64,000 nucleotides of DNA from Cytobacillus purgationiresistens (GTDB taxonomy: Bacteria; Bacillota; Bacilli; Bacillales; Cytobacillaceae). Under the pieces are notes generated by a model. That model did no database searches. It was not told the origin of the DNA and saw only the letters and a program-made list of their open reading frames with translations. The position numbers were made by a program, and so were the translations under genes. How positions within the stretch are numbered: position 1 is the stretch's first letter; each line of letters opens with the position of its first letter. Below, one piece after another: positions 26,997 through 36,551 of the stretch. The stretch is taken from assembly GCF_030813235.1 (NCBI RefSeq), contig NZ_JAUSUB010000002.1, positions 124,001 through 188,000 of the forward strand, given 5' to 3'.

Positions 26997-27486
26997 CATT
27001 AAATTATAAATCTATCCTATCAAAGTGACAAGAACTTTTTATTATTTTCTAAAGATTTCAGTTTCTCTCATACTTTTCTAGAAAGTAACTAACTGCTTTA
27101 ATACACTGAAGAACGTTTCCATATATATTCTAATTAAATTTGAAGAATCCTTGTTAATTATTCTGATATTTCCGAATATAAATATAATTGATGTTCTACA
27201 ATAAGCTGATATTTTGGTCCAGAAGAAATACGAATATGTATTATTAATTTCTTAAAGGAATTGTCACCCGCTATGGCGAATGATTAAGACCATTTCATTG
27301 CATGGATTACTTACTATTCTAGAGCAGTCGAGGTTTGTTTAGATTCAATGTTTCTTTTAAAATGAACCGTTGCCCTTCTAAGCAAGCCAAAAATGAAGGA
27401 TTAAATTATGAAGGAATACATCCCGAATTGTATTAATCATGGATCATATTTTACCTAATAGCTTGTGAAATTTCTTATTAGCTGGA
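26997..27486. other. Intergenic stretch without a recognised gene
   Basis: A/T-rich sequence between the ABC importer start and the repeat block. Stops occur in all frames and I see no RNA structure that I recognise. The promoter of the importer operon should be at its left end. Confidence 0.45.
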
Positions 27487-27665
27487 AGACCCTGCCCCAC
27501 TAGGTCATTAGCCTTGTAAGCAGGTAAAATCCACCTTCATTGCTTACGCGTCTTTTGCTTGTCGGGGCTAAGCAATGCCCTCCACATTTCATTTTGTCTA
27601 GTTGCTGTGGCTATGGGCTCGAGGTCTTAAGCTTGTCGCCCCTGAGCCAGCCACCTCACATTTCA
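27487..27665. repeat. Structured intergenic repeat, copy B (tandem, inverse orientation)
   Basis: Read on the minus strand it contains GGTGGCTGGCTCAGGGGCGA, then CAAGCTTAAGACCTCGAGCCC, a shortened unit lacking the inner stem, followed by a second unit, TTAGCCCCGACAAGCAAAAG with arms ACGCGTAAGCAATGAAGG and ACCTGCTTACAAGGC. The start and end words match copies A and C. It ends just before the lysE ribosome binding site. Confidence 0.7.
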
Positions 27666-27681
27666 TTTAGGAGTGAGATAA

Positions 27682-28308
27682 ATGCATGAATTCTTTACTT
27701 TTTTAGTACTTTCATTATTTGTTGTAATGAGCCCAGGTATCGACACAGCTTTAATAACGAAAAGAACCATTTCTGGCGGCAGAAAAGATGGATATAAAAT
27801 GGCTTTAGGTATTACAACTGGATCTTTAGTACATACTTTCGCCGCAGCATTAGGATTGTCAGCTATACTCATGCAGTCAGCAGTTGCTTTTGAAATTATA
27901 AAATATGTTGGAGCTATCTATTTAATTTACCTAGGGCTATCTTCCTTTATTACGATTAAAAAGAAGAAGGATGTTGAAAGTCATGAAGGCAACGTTGCTG
28001 CAGCGATGCAAAAGTCAGCTTTTAAACAAGGGCTTTTATCAAATGTGCTCAACCCTAAGGTTGCCATGTTCTTCTTAACCTTCTTACCTCAATTTATAAG
28101 TCCTGGAGAGAATGCCGCTCTACAACTAATGTTTATGGGTGTCATTTATACAGTTCTATCAATCACTTGGTTTTTTGTTTACGTCTTCAGTATTAATTAT
28201 GTACGTGAATGGCTTATGTCACAAAAAGTGCAGAAGTTCATGGATAGAGCAACTGGCCTAGTCTTAATTGGATTTGGGCTGAAACTAGCATTAGATAAAC
28301 AGCCTTAA
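27682..28308 (+). CDS. LysE family translocator (amino acid or homoserine-lactone exporter type)
   Basis: A 208-aa membrane protein with six hydrophobic segments. It starts MHEFFTFLVLSLFVVMSPGI, the conserved first helix with SPG, and has GVTG-like GITTGSLVHTFAAALGLS and the LSNVLNPKVAMFFLTFLPQF motif, which together define the LysE/RhtB family. These proteins export amino acids or related solutes; the specific substrate cannot be inferred. TAGGAGTGAG precedes the ATG. It is convergent with the enoyl-CoA hydratase gene. Confidence 0.92.
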   Translation: MHEFFTFLVLSLFVVMSPGIDTALITKRTISGGRKDGYKMALGITTGSLVHTFAAALGLSAILMQSAVAFEIIKYVGAIYLIYLGLSSFITIKKKKDVESHEGNVAAAMQKSAFKQGLLSNVLNPKVAMFFLTFLPQFISPGENAALQLMFMGVIYTVLSITWFFVYVFSINYVREWLMSQKVQKFMDRATGLVLIGFGLKLALDKQP

Positions 28309-28311
28309 ATG

Positions 28312-28347
28312 AAAAAACATTGGGTATGTGCCCAATGTTTTTTTCTC
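28312..28347 (+). terminator. Terminator after lysE-like gene
   Basis: ACATTGGG and CCCAATGT pair around TATGTG, with A-tract and T-tract on either side (AAAAAA, TTTTTTT), so it can serve both convergent genes. Confidence 0.9.
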
Positions 28348-28378
28348 ATTTCTGAAAAGATAGCCAAAACCTACATGT

Positions 28379-29164
28379 TTATTTTCCTTTAAATTGAGGT
28401 TTTCTTTTTTCCGTAAAAGCATTGAGCGCTTCAACTCGGTCCTCAGTTGGTATTAATACTTCATAGGCTTTTCTCTCTATTTGGATACCGGTTTGCAAGT
28501 CTGTATTCATGCCGTTTTTAACAGCAAATTTTGCCTGCTGCAGAGCAAGTGGACCATTGGCTAGCATTGCTTGCGCAAAGTCAATGCAAGTATCCAATAG
28601 ACTTTCCTGGGCTGTAATTTTATTAAGTATCCCGATTTGTAAAGCTTCTTCTGCTGTTAATCTTTTCGCAGTTAAGATAAGCTCCAATGCTTTAGCTTCA
28701 CCGACCAGTCTCGGTAAACGCTGTGTTCCACCTGCACCTGGAATAATGGCAAGGCCTGTTTCAGTCAGCCCCATTTTAGCTTCTGAAGCTGCAATCCGAA
28801 AATCACATGATAATGCAAGCTCAATGCCGCCGCCAAAAGCAAAGCCATTGATTCCCGCAATTGTAGGCTGTGGAAGCTGATCAATTAGACTAAACACTTC
28901 GCCAATTTTATATAGATTTCTGCGAACCTCTTGGTCCGATAAGTTTTTCCGTTCTTTTAAATCAGCACCTACGCTAAAAGCCTTCTCTCCAGCACCGGTA
29001 AAAATGACAACACGCACATTTGGATTGGCCCTTATATTCTCAACCTCGGCTTGCAATATCTGCAATGTCTCATAATTAAAAGCATTCAATGCCTCAGGTC
29101 TATTCAATGTTACGATTGCAAGATGATCTCTTATTTCTACAACAATAGCAGTCAAATTCCTCAT
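28379..29164 (-). CDS. Enoyl-CoA hydratase/isomerase family protein
   Basis: A 261-aa crotonase-family enzyme. The oxyanion-hole segments are AFSVGADLKER and GFAFGGGIELALSCDFRIA, and the catalytic glutamate region is GLTETGLAIIPGAGGTQRLPR, all typical of active enoyl-CoA hydratases that add water to trans-2-enoyl-CoA in beta-oxidation. The ATG at 29164 is directly adjacent to AGAAAGG, so the TTG at 29155 may be the true start; both give the same domain. It lies downstream (179 bp) of a hydrolase gene on the same strand. Confidence 0.92.
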   Translation of the reverse strand: MRNLTAIVVEIRDHLAIVTLNRPEALNAFNYETLQILQAEVENIRANPNVRVVIFTGAGEKAFSVGADLKERKNLSDQEVRRNLYKIGEVFSLIDQLPQPTIAGINGFAFGGGIELALSCDFRIAASEAKMGLTETGLAIIPGAGGTQRLPRLVGEAKALELILTAKRLTAEEALQIGILNKITAQESLLDTCIDFAQAMLANGPLALQQAKFAVKNGMNTDLQTGIQIERKAYEVLIPTEDRVEALNAFTEKRKPQFKGK

Positions 29165-29343
29165 CCTTTCTGTTTATCCACCCAAATCAAATTCGTTAAA
29201 CAAAGCTGAAAACCCTTTCATGAAAGAGAAAAAAAGTGCAAAAACCACTAAAAACAGCCCATGCCGCAAAAACAGACATAGACCTCAACACTAAACAGCT
29301 ATACAAATGTCGATATTTGTCGTTATTTGGAGGTGACAGGCAC

Positions 29344-30147
29344 CTATAAGCCTTTTAGAAAATTGTCGACTGTTGTGTTGAATTTATGGGTTTCTTCTAG
29401 GAATGGGCAGTGGCAGCTGTTTTCAAAGATCTCTAGTTTGGCGTTTGGCAGTTGCTCTAGGAGGTGTTCACCAGCAGCAACCGGAATGAGTTTCTCTTCT
29501 TTTCCGAAGCAAAGCAAGGTCGGAACATTAAAGGCAGCCAAGTCTGCTCGATAGTCAACAACAGATTGATCGAAAAGAACAGCACTTGCGATAGATTCAG
29601 GTAATTTTGTCGTTTCTTCCAGCATCCAGTCAAGCTCCTCTTCCTTTAGCTCTTCCTTAAACATCAATGGAATAAATCCTGAAAGAAAGCCTCTTTGATT
29701 GCTTTGTATTTCTCTCATAAAGCTGGTCAAAATCGCCATATCGAAAGCACCGATGTCAAAGTCCGGCCATTTAAAGTCAGAAGCGAGCTCATCAACGATT
29801 ATTGTTGCTTTAATATTCCCATCCCCATGTTGCTTTAAATATTCCCAAACAACGAAAGCACCCATAGACCAGCCGGCAAGTGTCACATTTTTTAACCCGA
29901 GTTTTGTAATGAATTGATACAAGTCATTCGCGTAGTTCGCAATCGTATGCCCGGAGTGAATGTGCTCAGACTGCCCGTGTCCGCGCAAATCAGGGATAAG
30001 CACCCGATAGTCATTTTGAAAATATGGCACTTGCTCTTTAAAAAACTTGCCGCTCATCCACACACCATGGATAAAGATAATCGGATCTCCTTTACCTCGA
30101 TCTTCATAATAAAGCTGAGCGCCATCATCTAATATTAAATTCGCCAT
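29344..30147 (-). CDS. Alpha/beta hydrolase
   Basis: A 267-aa cytoplasmic hydrolase of the alpha/beta fold. The oxyanion region is IFIHGVWMSGKFF, DLRGHGQSE follows, the nucleophile elbow is AGWSMGAFV (Ser94), and the histidine is near the C-terminus in ENSCHCPFLEETH. The layout resembles non-heme haloperoxidase or esterase-like enzymes. No substrate is indicated by neighbours. The sequence MANLILDDGAQLYYEDRGKG is typical of the subgroup. Confidence 0.85.
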   Translation of the reverse strand: MANLILDDGAQLYYEDRGKGDPIIFIHGVWMSGKFFKEQVPYFQNDYRVLIPDLRGHGQSEHIHSGHTIANYANDLYQFITKLGLKNVTLAGWSMGAFVVWEYLKQHGDGNIKATIIVDELASDFKWPDFDIGAFDMAILTSFMREIQSNQRGFLSGFIPLMFKEELKEEELDWMLEETTKLPESIASAVLFDQSVVDYRADLAAFNVPTLLCFGKEEKLIPVAAGEHLLEQLPNAKLEIFENSCHCPFLEETHKFNTTVDNFLKGL

Positions 30148-30252
30148 ATAAATCCCCCCTCAAATAAATATATCATCTTATTACTCAGAATATATGAATT
30201 ATTTGGAAATTTCAAGAGATCGATGTTTGTAGCACTTTCAGGACAAGTCCTA

Positions 30253-31437
30253 CTATGCCTCCTTATACAATAAAATCGCTTCCTTCGCCAGCTGTCCAAT
30301 AATCATATCATCAGCTGGGTGCATCGGGAATCCGCATTGAACATCACGAAACAGTCTTTCAAGTTTAAAATCCTTTGAAAGTGCTCGCCCACCTGCTATT
30401 TGCATAGCCAATTCAACAATCTTTATAGCTTGATGGCAAATGATATATTTTGCTGCTTGGAAATCTTTAAACAGTTGCTCACGATCAGCCAGTGTCTGCG
30501 CTTGGTCCCATTTATCCGCCAACGAATAAAGAAGCATGCGCGAGGAAGTTAAAAGCACCTCTATCTCTCCGATTTTCTGCTGTACATGAGGGACATCTGA
30601 TATGGATGCCTGCAAGCTATTAGAACGGTGATTAACCGTGTAATCGAGAATAAAATCTCTGGCAGCATGCGAAACTCCGAGAAAAACGGCTGCAATAAAT
30701 AAAAAAGTAGCTCGGTTTCTCGAACCTCCCTTCCCATCCATGATTGAAAGAAGAGAATCTGCTGGGAGCTGAACATCATGAAACAAAATATTATGACTGC
30801 CAGTTGATCGCATACCAATCGTATTCCATGTTTCAATCAATTCCACATTTTCATTTTTTCTCACTAAAAATTCGCCTAATACCCCCTTCTCTTCTATCCA
30901 AGCAATCACTATAAATGGGTTTGCAATTGGAGCTAATGTAGCGAATGTCTTTTCTCCTGTTAGTTCAAATCCAGTTGCCGTTCTTCTGGCAATTGTTTCA
31001 GGCTTGCTTCCTCTAAAAATATTTCCGCCATTTTTCTCAGTTGCAAATATATTTAAGACCTCTCCTTTTTCTATTACATCTTTACATATACGGGAAAATT
31101 GGCCTTTTTCCCATTTTTGGGAATGTCTATAATTTATAAATAAGCATAAATGCCATCCTACAGATAGAGCAACTGAACCATCGCCTTTGGCAATCCTCTC
31201 TAAAACTATAATCGTCTCATATAGTGAAGCTTCTTCTCCCCCGTAAGCCCGCGGAATGGTTAGTCCAAGAACTCCTGCGTCTTTTAGCAACTGAAACGAA
31301 GCGAATGGGAATTCACCAGTTTCATCATTTTTCGCAGCATACACTTCTATTTGTGAAGACAATCTATCTGCTTTTTCTGCTAGCTGTTCCTCTTTTTCAT
31401 TACGAATATGCAAATCTTTACTCCTTGTCTCTATCAT
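30253..31437 (-). CDS. Acyl-CoA dehydrogenase-like flavoprotein (DszC/SfnB/YdbM type)
   Basis: A 394-aa member of the acyl-CoA dehydrogenase superfamily. It has the N-terminal domain (LLKDAGVLGLTIPRAYGGEE), the beta domain (GFELTGEKTFATLAPIANPF) and a C-terminal helical domain with AMQIAGGRALSKDFKLERLF and FRDVQCGFPMHPADDMI. Within a sulfur cluster such proteins often work as flavin-dependent monooxygenases acting on sulfur compounds rather than in beta-oxidation. It is the last gene of a six-gene run from metN, 9 bp after the aldo/keto reductase. The actual reaction is inferred from context only. Confidence 0.8.
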   Translation of the reverse strand: MIETRSKDLHIRNEKEEQLAEKADRLSSQIEVYAAKNDETGEFPFASFQLLKDAGVLGLTIPRAYGGEEASLYETIIVLERIAKGDGSVALSVGWHLCLFINYRHSQKWEKGQFSRICKDVIEKGEVLNIFATEKNGGNIFRGSKPETIARRTATGFELTGEKTFATLAPIANPFIVIAWIEEKGVLGEFLVRKNENVELIETWNTIGMRSTGSHNILFHDVQLPADSLLSIMDGKGGSRNRATFLFIAAVFLGVSHAARDFILDYTVNHRSNSLQASISDVPHVQQKIGEIEVLLTSSRMLLYSLADKWDQAQTLADREQLFKDFQAAKYIICHQAIKIVELAMQIAGGRALSKDFKLERLFRDVQCGFPMHPADDMIIGQLAKEAILLYKEA

Positions 31438-31446
31438 ACTTTCACC

Positions 31447-32430
31447 TCATTTCTTAAATAGATTTTCTTCTCTGCTATGGTCTGTCGACAAAGGCGGAGT
31501 AACAGATAAAGCCGCTATTTGTTGATGAAGCTCTGGTCCAATCTGCAATTCAGCCGCTGCTAGCGAAAGCTCTAATTGCTTTAAATAGCGGGCGCCAATA
31601 ATAGGTGCAGTAATGGCAGGATGACTATTCACCCAAGCAACAGCCAATGTCGCTGGATCGTATCCATGGTCTACAGAAAATTGAACAAATCGGTCTGCAA
31701 CTGAATAATATTGCTGCTCACCGTATCTTTTTTCATAGTTCAATTGCTCCACCAGCCTGCCTTGTGCTGGTTTTCTGTTCTCTCGGTACTTCCCTGTCAA
31801 CAACCCGCCCCCTAGTGGGCTATATGAAATTACTCCAAGCTGCTCCGCTTGAGCCAGCGGAAGTATTTCGACCTCCGCCTGCCTTTTAACAAGATTGTAC
31901 ATCGGCTGGATCAGCTCAAATCTTGATAAGCCGCTTCTTTCAGAGATTCCGAGCGCCTTCATGATTTGCCAAGCTGCCCAGTTGCTGACTGCAGGAAATA
32001 ATATCTTCCCTTGCCTTTGCAAATCATCAAGAGCCTTTAACGTCTCTTCTATATCAGTATCTTCATCAAACCGGTGGATAAAGTAAAACTCAAGGCGATC
32101 CGTGCCTAATCGCCTCAAGCTCTCTTCCACCGACTGAAAAATATGTCTTCTAGAGGCACCGCTTGCATTTACATCCTTGCCTACCGGAAACCCTACCTTG
32201 GAAGTAAGCACGATTTCATTGCGGCAATCTGCTATGCACTTCCCTAATATCTCTTCGGCTCTTCCATCATTATAAACATTGGCAGTATCAAAAAAGTTGA
32301 CACCCCGATCTCGACAAAGTTTGAACATTTGTTTTGACTCAGCTTCATCTGCAATTCCCCCAAAGGACATCGTGCCAAAGCAGAGATTGGAAACTTTTAT
32401 ACCTGTTTTACCTACGACCCTATAGCCCAT
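31447..32430 (-). CDS. Aldo/keto reductase
   Basis: A 327-aa NADPH-dependent aldo/keto reductase of the YajO/Tas-like group. Catalytic residues are visible in FFDTANVYNDGRAEEILGK (Asp and Tyr), LTSKVGFPV (Lys) and FYFIHRFDEDT (His), with the cofactor-binding end segment ITAPIIGARYLKQLELSLAA. It could reduce an aldehyde released by oxidative C-S cleavage by the monooxygenase gene immediately upstream (15 bp). That role is an inference from the operon. Confidence 0.9.
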   Translation of the reverse strand: MGYRVVGKTGIKVSNLCFGTMSFGGIADEAESKQMFKLCRDRGVNFFDTANVYNDGRAEEILGKCIADCRNEIVLTSKVGFPVGKDVNASGASRRHIFQSVEESLRRLGTDRLEFYFIHRFDEDTDIEETLKALDDLQRQGKILFPAVSNWAAWQIMKALGISERSGLSRFELIQPMYNLVKRQAEVEILPLAQAEQLGVISYSPLGGGLLTGKYRENRKPAQGRLVEQLNYEKRYGEQQYYSVADRFVQFSVDHGYDPATLAVAWVNSHPAITAPIIGARYLKQLELSLAAAELQIGPELHQQIAALSVTPPLSTDHSREENLFKK

Positions 32431-32445
32431 TTTTTCACCCCTTGT

Positions 32446-33831
32446 TCAAATTTGCTGAACATGCTTATGACGAAATTTTGCTCCAGGATGATCGCTGGAA
32501 AGCAACGACCTGCCTGGACCAAAGATCTTTTCCCGGAATGTTCCTTGGTCATATTCATTTTTATAAATACCGCGACGCTGAAGCTCCGGAACAACAAAAT
32601 CAATAAATTCTTCCAAACTTTTCGGCGTCACTAAATGAGCCAGATTAAACCCATCTATTCCCGTATCCTCAAAGTAAAATTGTATGGCGTCTGCAACTTC
32701 CGTTGGATTACCAACAATGACATGATTTCGATCTATTGTTTCGAATCGTTCCAGCACCTCTCTCACAGTCAGTTTTTTTGGCGCATCCTTTGTTAAAGAA
32801 GCCGCACGTGTCTGTCCATGTTCAGTATGCTTATACTCAAAGTATGCATCCAGATCTTTGTATTCATCTAAATCATACCCGCTTGAACCGCCATATTGTG
32901 CTTTTGCAGCATCTGAGCTCCATAACCGGCTATACTCTTCATACTTTTTTTCAGCTTCTTCCGTCGTCTGCGCCACAATGACATTTAAAAAGGTATAAGC
33001 TTTTATACTGTCGGGATTTCTGCCATATCCTTCTGCTCGATTCTTAATATCTTGAATATAGTAGCGGATTTTCTCATTTGTCGGCCCGCCTACAAAGACA
33101 CATTCTGCATGTTTTGCTGCAAAATCACGCCCCTTCTCAGAAGTACCCGCCTGATAAATAACAGGGGTTCTTTGTAAGGACGGATCTGTCATATGTGGTC
33201 CAGCCACCTGATAATACTTCCCGCTGTGATTAATCTCATGGACCTTATCTGGATTAATTAAAGTATGATGATCCACATCAGCCACTACAGCACCTTCCTC
33301 CCAGCTGCCTTCCCACAGTTTATATGAAACTTCTAAAAATTCATCAGCGCGGTTATAACGTTCATCATGCTTCACCATATTTGCCAGCCCATAATTCTTC
33401 GCTGCATTTGGCAAATAGGAGGTAACAATATTCCATGCCACCCGCCCCTTTGTCAAATGATCTAGAGTAGAAAAGCGGCGTGCATTTGAAAATGGATGCT
33501 CATATGTTGTGCTGACTGTGACAGCGAAAGCTAAATCAGTCGTTACACTAGCCATGGCAGATACAATTAATGCCGGGTCATTCAGCGGAAACTGAACGCC
33601 CTCACGAATCGCCGGGGCTTTGCTTTTTTGATACACATCATAAACTCCAGCAACATCCGCAAAAAATATCGCATCAAACTTACCTTTTTCAAGCAGCTTC
33701 GCTAAATCAATCCAATAATTTAAATCATTATAATGTAAATGTCTTTTACTATCAGGATGCTTCCATAAACCGTGTGAATTATGCATTGGTCCTGCCATTT
33801 CGAATGCATTCAACTGAATCTGTTTCCCCAT
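32446..33831 (-). CDS. LLM-class flavin-dependent monooxygenase, NtaA/SnaA/DszA family (copy 1)
   Basis: A 461-aa bacterial-luciferase-like monooxygenase. The start LNAFEMAGPMHNSHGLWKHP, FDAIFFADVAGVYDVYQ, and the family hallmark LTKGRVAWNIVTSYLPNAAK place it in the NtaA/SnaA/DszA/SoxA subfamily, which uses reduced FMN and oxygen to cleave C-S or C-N bonds. RTPVIYQAGTSEKGRDFAAK and AECVFVGGPT are further family blocks. It is about as long as its two paralogues at 37139 and 42283 and visibly closer to the latter. It follows metQ by 34 bp in a probable metNIQ-led operon, so its substrate is probably the compound brought in by that importer. Confidence 0.92.
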   Translation of the reverse strand: MGKQIQLNAFEMAGPMHNSHGLWKHPDSKRHLHYNDLNYWIDLAKLLEKGKFDAIFFADVAGVYDVYQKSKAPAIREGVQFPLNDPALIVSAMASVTTDLAFAVTVSTTYEHPFSNARRFSTLDHLTKGRVAWNIVTSYLPNAAKNYGLANMVKHDERYNRADEFLEVSYKLWEGSWEEGAVVADVDHHTLINPDKVHEINHSGKYYQVAGPHMTDPSLQRTPVIYQAGTSEKGRDFAAKHAECVFVGGPTNEKIRYYIQDIKNRAEGYGRNPDSIKAYTFLNVIVAQTTEEAEKKYEEYSRLWSSDAAKAQYGGSSGYDLDEYKDLDAYFEYKHTEHGQTRAASLTKDAPKKLTVREVLERFETIDRNHVIVGNPTEVADAIQFYFEDTGIDGFNLAHLVTPKSLEEFIDFVVPELQRRGIYKNEYDQGTFREKIFGPGRSLLSSDHPGAKFRHKHVQQI

Positions 33832-33865
33832 GCTATCGCTTCCTTCCTTTATTCAAAAGTAAGAT

Positions 33866-34741
33866 TTAATCTTTCCCCGCTTTAATATCGCTGATTAATT
33901 CATCAAGTGTCGACTGCAATTCCTTTACTGGAATATCAACCACCACATTGGCACCATTAGAATCTTCTTTCACAGCTTCGATGACTCTTTCTTCTTGATA
34001 GATTTTTGCAATCGTTTTATAGGTTTCATTGTCAATATCCTCTGACCGAACAGCAAATACATTTAAGTAAGGTCTCGTTTCTTCACTATGAGGATCATCA
34101 TGAAATATTGCGTCCTCCAGCAATAGCCCTGCCTGCCCAGCAATCCCGCTATTAATAATAGAAGCTGCCACATCAGGAAGCACACGTGGTGTTTGCTGTG
34201 CTACAACTGTAAGGATTTCAATATTTTTCGGATTTTCCACAATATCATCGGGTGTCGGATATAAACCAGCATCGTCCTTTAGCTTAATTAATCCTGATTT
34301 TTCCAGTACCTTTAATCCTCTCCCGGTATTGGCAGGATCATTAGGTATTGCTATGGTTGAATTTGCTGGAATTTCCTCGGCTGTCTTGAATTTCTCCGAA
34401 TATAGTCCCATCGGTGCCACAATTGTTGAACCAATGGGTTTAATATCCACATCGTTCTCAACGATAAATTGGCTTAGAAACGCTAGGTGCTGGAAGGAGT
34501 TTACGTCCAACTCGCCATTGGCGAGCGCTTTGTTTGGCAATGTATAATCAGAAAACTCCACAAGTTCAATGTCGATACCTTCCTCTTTGGCTCTTTCCTT
34601 AATAATATTCCAATACTGTCCATCAGAACCGGTCACACCGATTTTCACATGATTATTACTTGACGCAGATTTCCCTGCACACCCGCTCATTACCAAACTG
34701 ATTAATAGCACAATAAATAGCCCACTTAGTTTTTTGCTCAT
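33866..34741 (-). CDS. metQ: MetQ-type substrate-binding lipoprotein (NlpA family)
   Basis: A 291-aa lipoprotein of the NlpA/MetQ family. From the ATG at 34741 (after GGGGAG) it begins MSKKLSGLFIVLLISLVMSG with the lipobox cysteine following. The mature domain has KIGVTGSDGQYWNIIKERAK, VNSFQHLAFLSQF and AIPNDPANTGRGLKVLEKSG, typical for methionine or related sulfur-compound binding. The TTG at 34765 is an alternative, less well placed start. With metI and metN upstream it completes an importer; the presence of oxygenases in the same run suggests a ligand other than, or besides, methionine. Confidence 0.93.
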   Translation of the reverse strand: MSKKLSGLFIVLLISLVMSGCAGKSASSNNHVKIGVTGSDGQYWNIIKERAKEEGIDIELVEFSDYTLPNKALANGELDVNSFQHLAFLSQFIVENDVDIKPIGSTIVAPMGLYSEKFKTAEEIPANSTIAIPNDPANTGRGLKVLEKSGLIKLKDDAGLYPTPDDIVENPKNIEILTVVAQQTPRVLPDVAASIINSGIAGQAGLLLEDAIFHDDPHSEETRPYLNVFAVRSEDIDNETYKTIAKIYQEERVIEAVKEDSNGANVVVDIPVKELQSTLDELISDIKAGKD

Positions 34742-34765
34742 TATACGCTCCCCATTTCCATTCAA

Positions 34766-35428
34766 TTATCTTCTTAAAAATAGTCTTGATAAAAAATTCC
34801 CAATAAACTGTGCAACTTGTACAAGCAGAATAAGAATGACGACCGTGACAATCATGACGGAGGTATCAAACCTCTGATAGCCATAGGTCATTGCTAAATC
34901 TCCAAGGCCTCCTCCACCAACAGTTCCTGCCATCGCTGAAAAATCAATCAAACCTACCGTTATAAAAGTGATTCCCAGAATTAAGGGCCCTAATGCTTCA
35001 GGAATAAGGACGCCAAATATGATTTGAAGTGGGCTTGCACCCATGGCTTGTGCAGCTTCAATAATGCCTGGATCGATAGAGACTAGATTATTCTCAACCA
35101 CCCTTGCGACTGCAAATGATGCCGCGATGGTCATTGGCAATACAGCCGCAGCAGTTCCAATTGTCGTCCCCATAAAAAGACGTGTCAGCGGACTGACCGC
35201 TACCAGAAAGATAATAAATGGAATCGGTCTGATGATATTGATTAACAGATTAAGAGATAAAAACACGATACGGTTTTCTAAAATATTGCCTTTACGTGTA
35301 ACAAAAAGCAGCAGCCCGATGGCCAATCCAATCATGCTAGCAAAGATGAGCGTAAATAACACCATAGTGATTGTTTCACCTGTTGCTTCAAGAATACGGG
35401 GCCAAAAGGTATTCCATTCAACTTTCAT
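34766..35428 (-). CDS. metI: MetI-type ABC permease
   Basis: A 220-aa inner membrane permease with five hydrophobic segments. The cytoplasmic ATPase-contact loop is EAAQAMGASPLQIIFGVLIPEA, and ITFITVGLIDFSAMAGTVGG with GGLGDLA is the conserved MetI C-terminal block. The start overlaps the end of metN by 11 bp, so the two are coupled. Confidence 0.94.
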   Translation of the reverse strand: MKVEWNTFWPRILEATGETITMVLFTLIFASMIGLAIGLLLFVTRKGNILENRIVFLSLNLLINIIRPIPFIIFLVAVSPLTRLFMGTTIGTAAAVLPMTIAASFAVARVVENNLVSIDPGIIEAAQAMGASPLQIIFGVLIPEALGPLILGITFITVGLIDFSAMAGTVGGGGLGDLAMTYGYQRFDTSVMIVTVVILILLVQVAQFIGNFLSRLFLRR

Positions 35429-36443
35429 ATTCGATCATCTCCTTTAGTTCAACAATTTCCGCCAGCTCCTCTATCACTCTCTGAACCTCCTTTTCCTCCC
35501 CAATAAATTCAACTATCAAGCTACCAAACAGCCTTTCCTGAAGCTCATTGATATTACCGTAAATAATATTGAAATCAACCTCATATCGCTTGCACGTACG
35601 CGATAGAATCGGTTCATTGCTCACTCCTTCCTTGAAAATGATCCGAAACATCCTTCCTCTCTGCTCTTTCTTCAGCTTTTCATAGAGATGATAGGATAAT
35701 TGGTCATTTAATACGGACCTGATAAAATTTTTAGTAGTCTTCTTTTGCGGCTTCGTAAAAAGATCAAACACCTGTCCCTCCTCAATCACTTTTCCGTTCT
35801 CCATGACTGCGACCCGGTTGCATATACTTTTAATAACATGCATTTCATGGGTTATTAGCATGATGGTAATGCTGTATTCCTTATTAACTCTGCGCAACAA
35901 ACTGAGGATTTCATCTGTAGTTTCAGGATCCAATGCTGATGTAGCTTCATCACATATTAAAATGTCTGGTGATGTAGCCAGTGCCCGCGCTATTCCTACC
36001 CGCTGCTTTTGTCCGCCAGATAAATTTTCAGGATATTTATCTGCTTTATCTTCGAGTGCTACAAATCGAAGCAGTTCTTTTACACGCTCATCTATTTTGT
36101 TTTTTGTCCAGCCCGCAAGTTTTAATGGGTAGGCAATATTGCCATAAACCGTTCTCGAGCTGAATAGATTAAATGACTGGAATATCATGCCGATTCTGCT
36201 TCTTAGCTTCCTCAGTTCTTTTTGCGATAATTGATTCACTTGTTGGTCATTTACAATGATTTTCCCCGAGGTGGGCTGCTCCAATAAATTAACCAGTCTA
36301 AGCAACGTACTTTTACCCGCACCGCTAAAGCCGATTACTCCAAAAATTTCACCTTTGTTTATTTCAAGTGAGACATCCTGGACTGCCTTAATTTCATTTT
36401 CCTTTGTCCCAAATGATTTGCTTACCTGTTCAAAAGTAATCAA
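35418..36443 (-). CDS. metN: MetN-type ABC ATPase with C-terminal NIL regulatory domain
   Basis: A 341-aa ATPase: Walker A GFSGAGKSTLLRL, Q-loop MIFQSFNLFSSRT, signature NLSGGQKQRVGIARAL, Walker B LICDEATSALDP and H-loop MLITHEMHVI. The C-terminal 80-90 residues form the NIL (ACT-like) domain that in MetN binds substrate and inhibits transport. It heads the run metN-metI-metQ-LLM-AKR-flavoprotein. The upstream gap to the FMN reductase is only 108 bp and holds that gene's terminator but no S-box, so expression control of this operon is not obvious. Confidence 0.94.
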   Translation of the reverse strand: MITFEQVSKSFGTKENEIKAVQDVSLEINKGEIFGVIGFSGAGKSTLLRLVNLLEQPTSGKIIVNDQQVNQLSQKELRKLRSRIGMIFQSFNLFSSRTVYGNIAYPLKLAGWTKNKIDERVKELLRFVALEDKADKYPENLSGGQKQRVGIARALATSPDILICDEATSALDPETTDEILSLLRRVNKEYSITIMLITHEMHVIKSICNRVAVMENGKVIEEGQVFDLFTKPQKKTTKNFIRSVLNDQLSYHLYEKLKKEQRGRMFRIIFKEGVSNEPILSRTCKRYEVDFNIIYGNINELQERLFGSLIVEFIGEEKEVQRVIEELAEIVELKEMIEYES

Positions 36444-36490
36444 CCTTACTCCTCCTTATCCATAAAAATCAAACTTGGCACTTCTCACAT

Positions 36491-36527
36491 AAAAAGGCAG
36501 CCTCCCATTTTAGGAAAGCTGCCTTTA
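36491..36527 (-). terminator. Terminator after the FMN reductase gene
   Basis: On the minus strand AAAGGCAGCTTTCC and GGGAGGCTGCCTTTT pair around TAAAAT, ending in T residues. It separates the reductase/monooxygenase pair from the metN operon. Confidence 0.9.
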
Positions 36528-36551
36528 GTCGTCTAATCGGCAATTATTTTA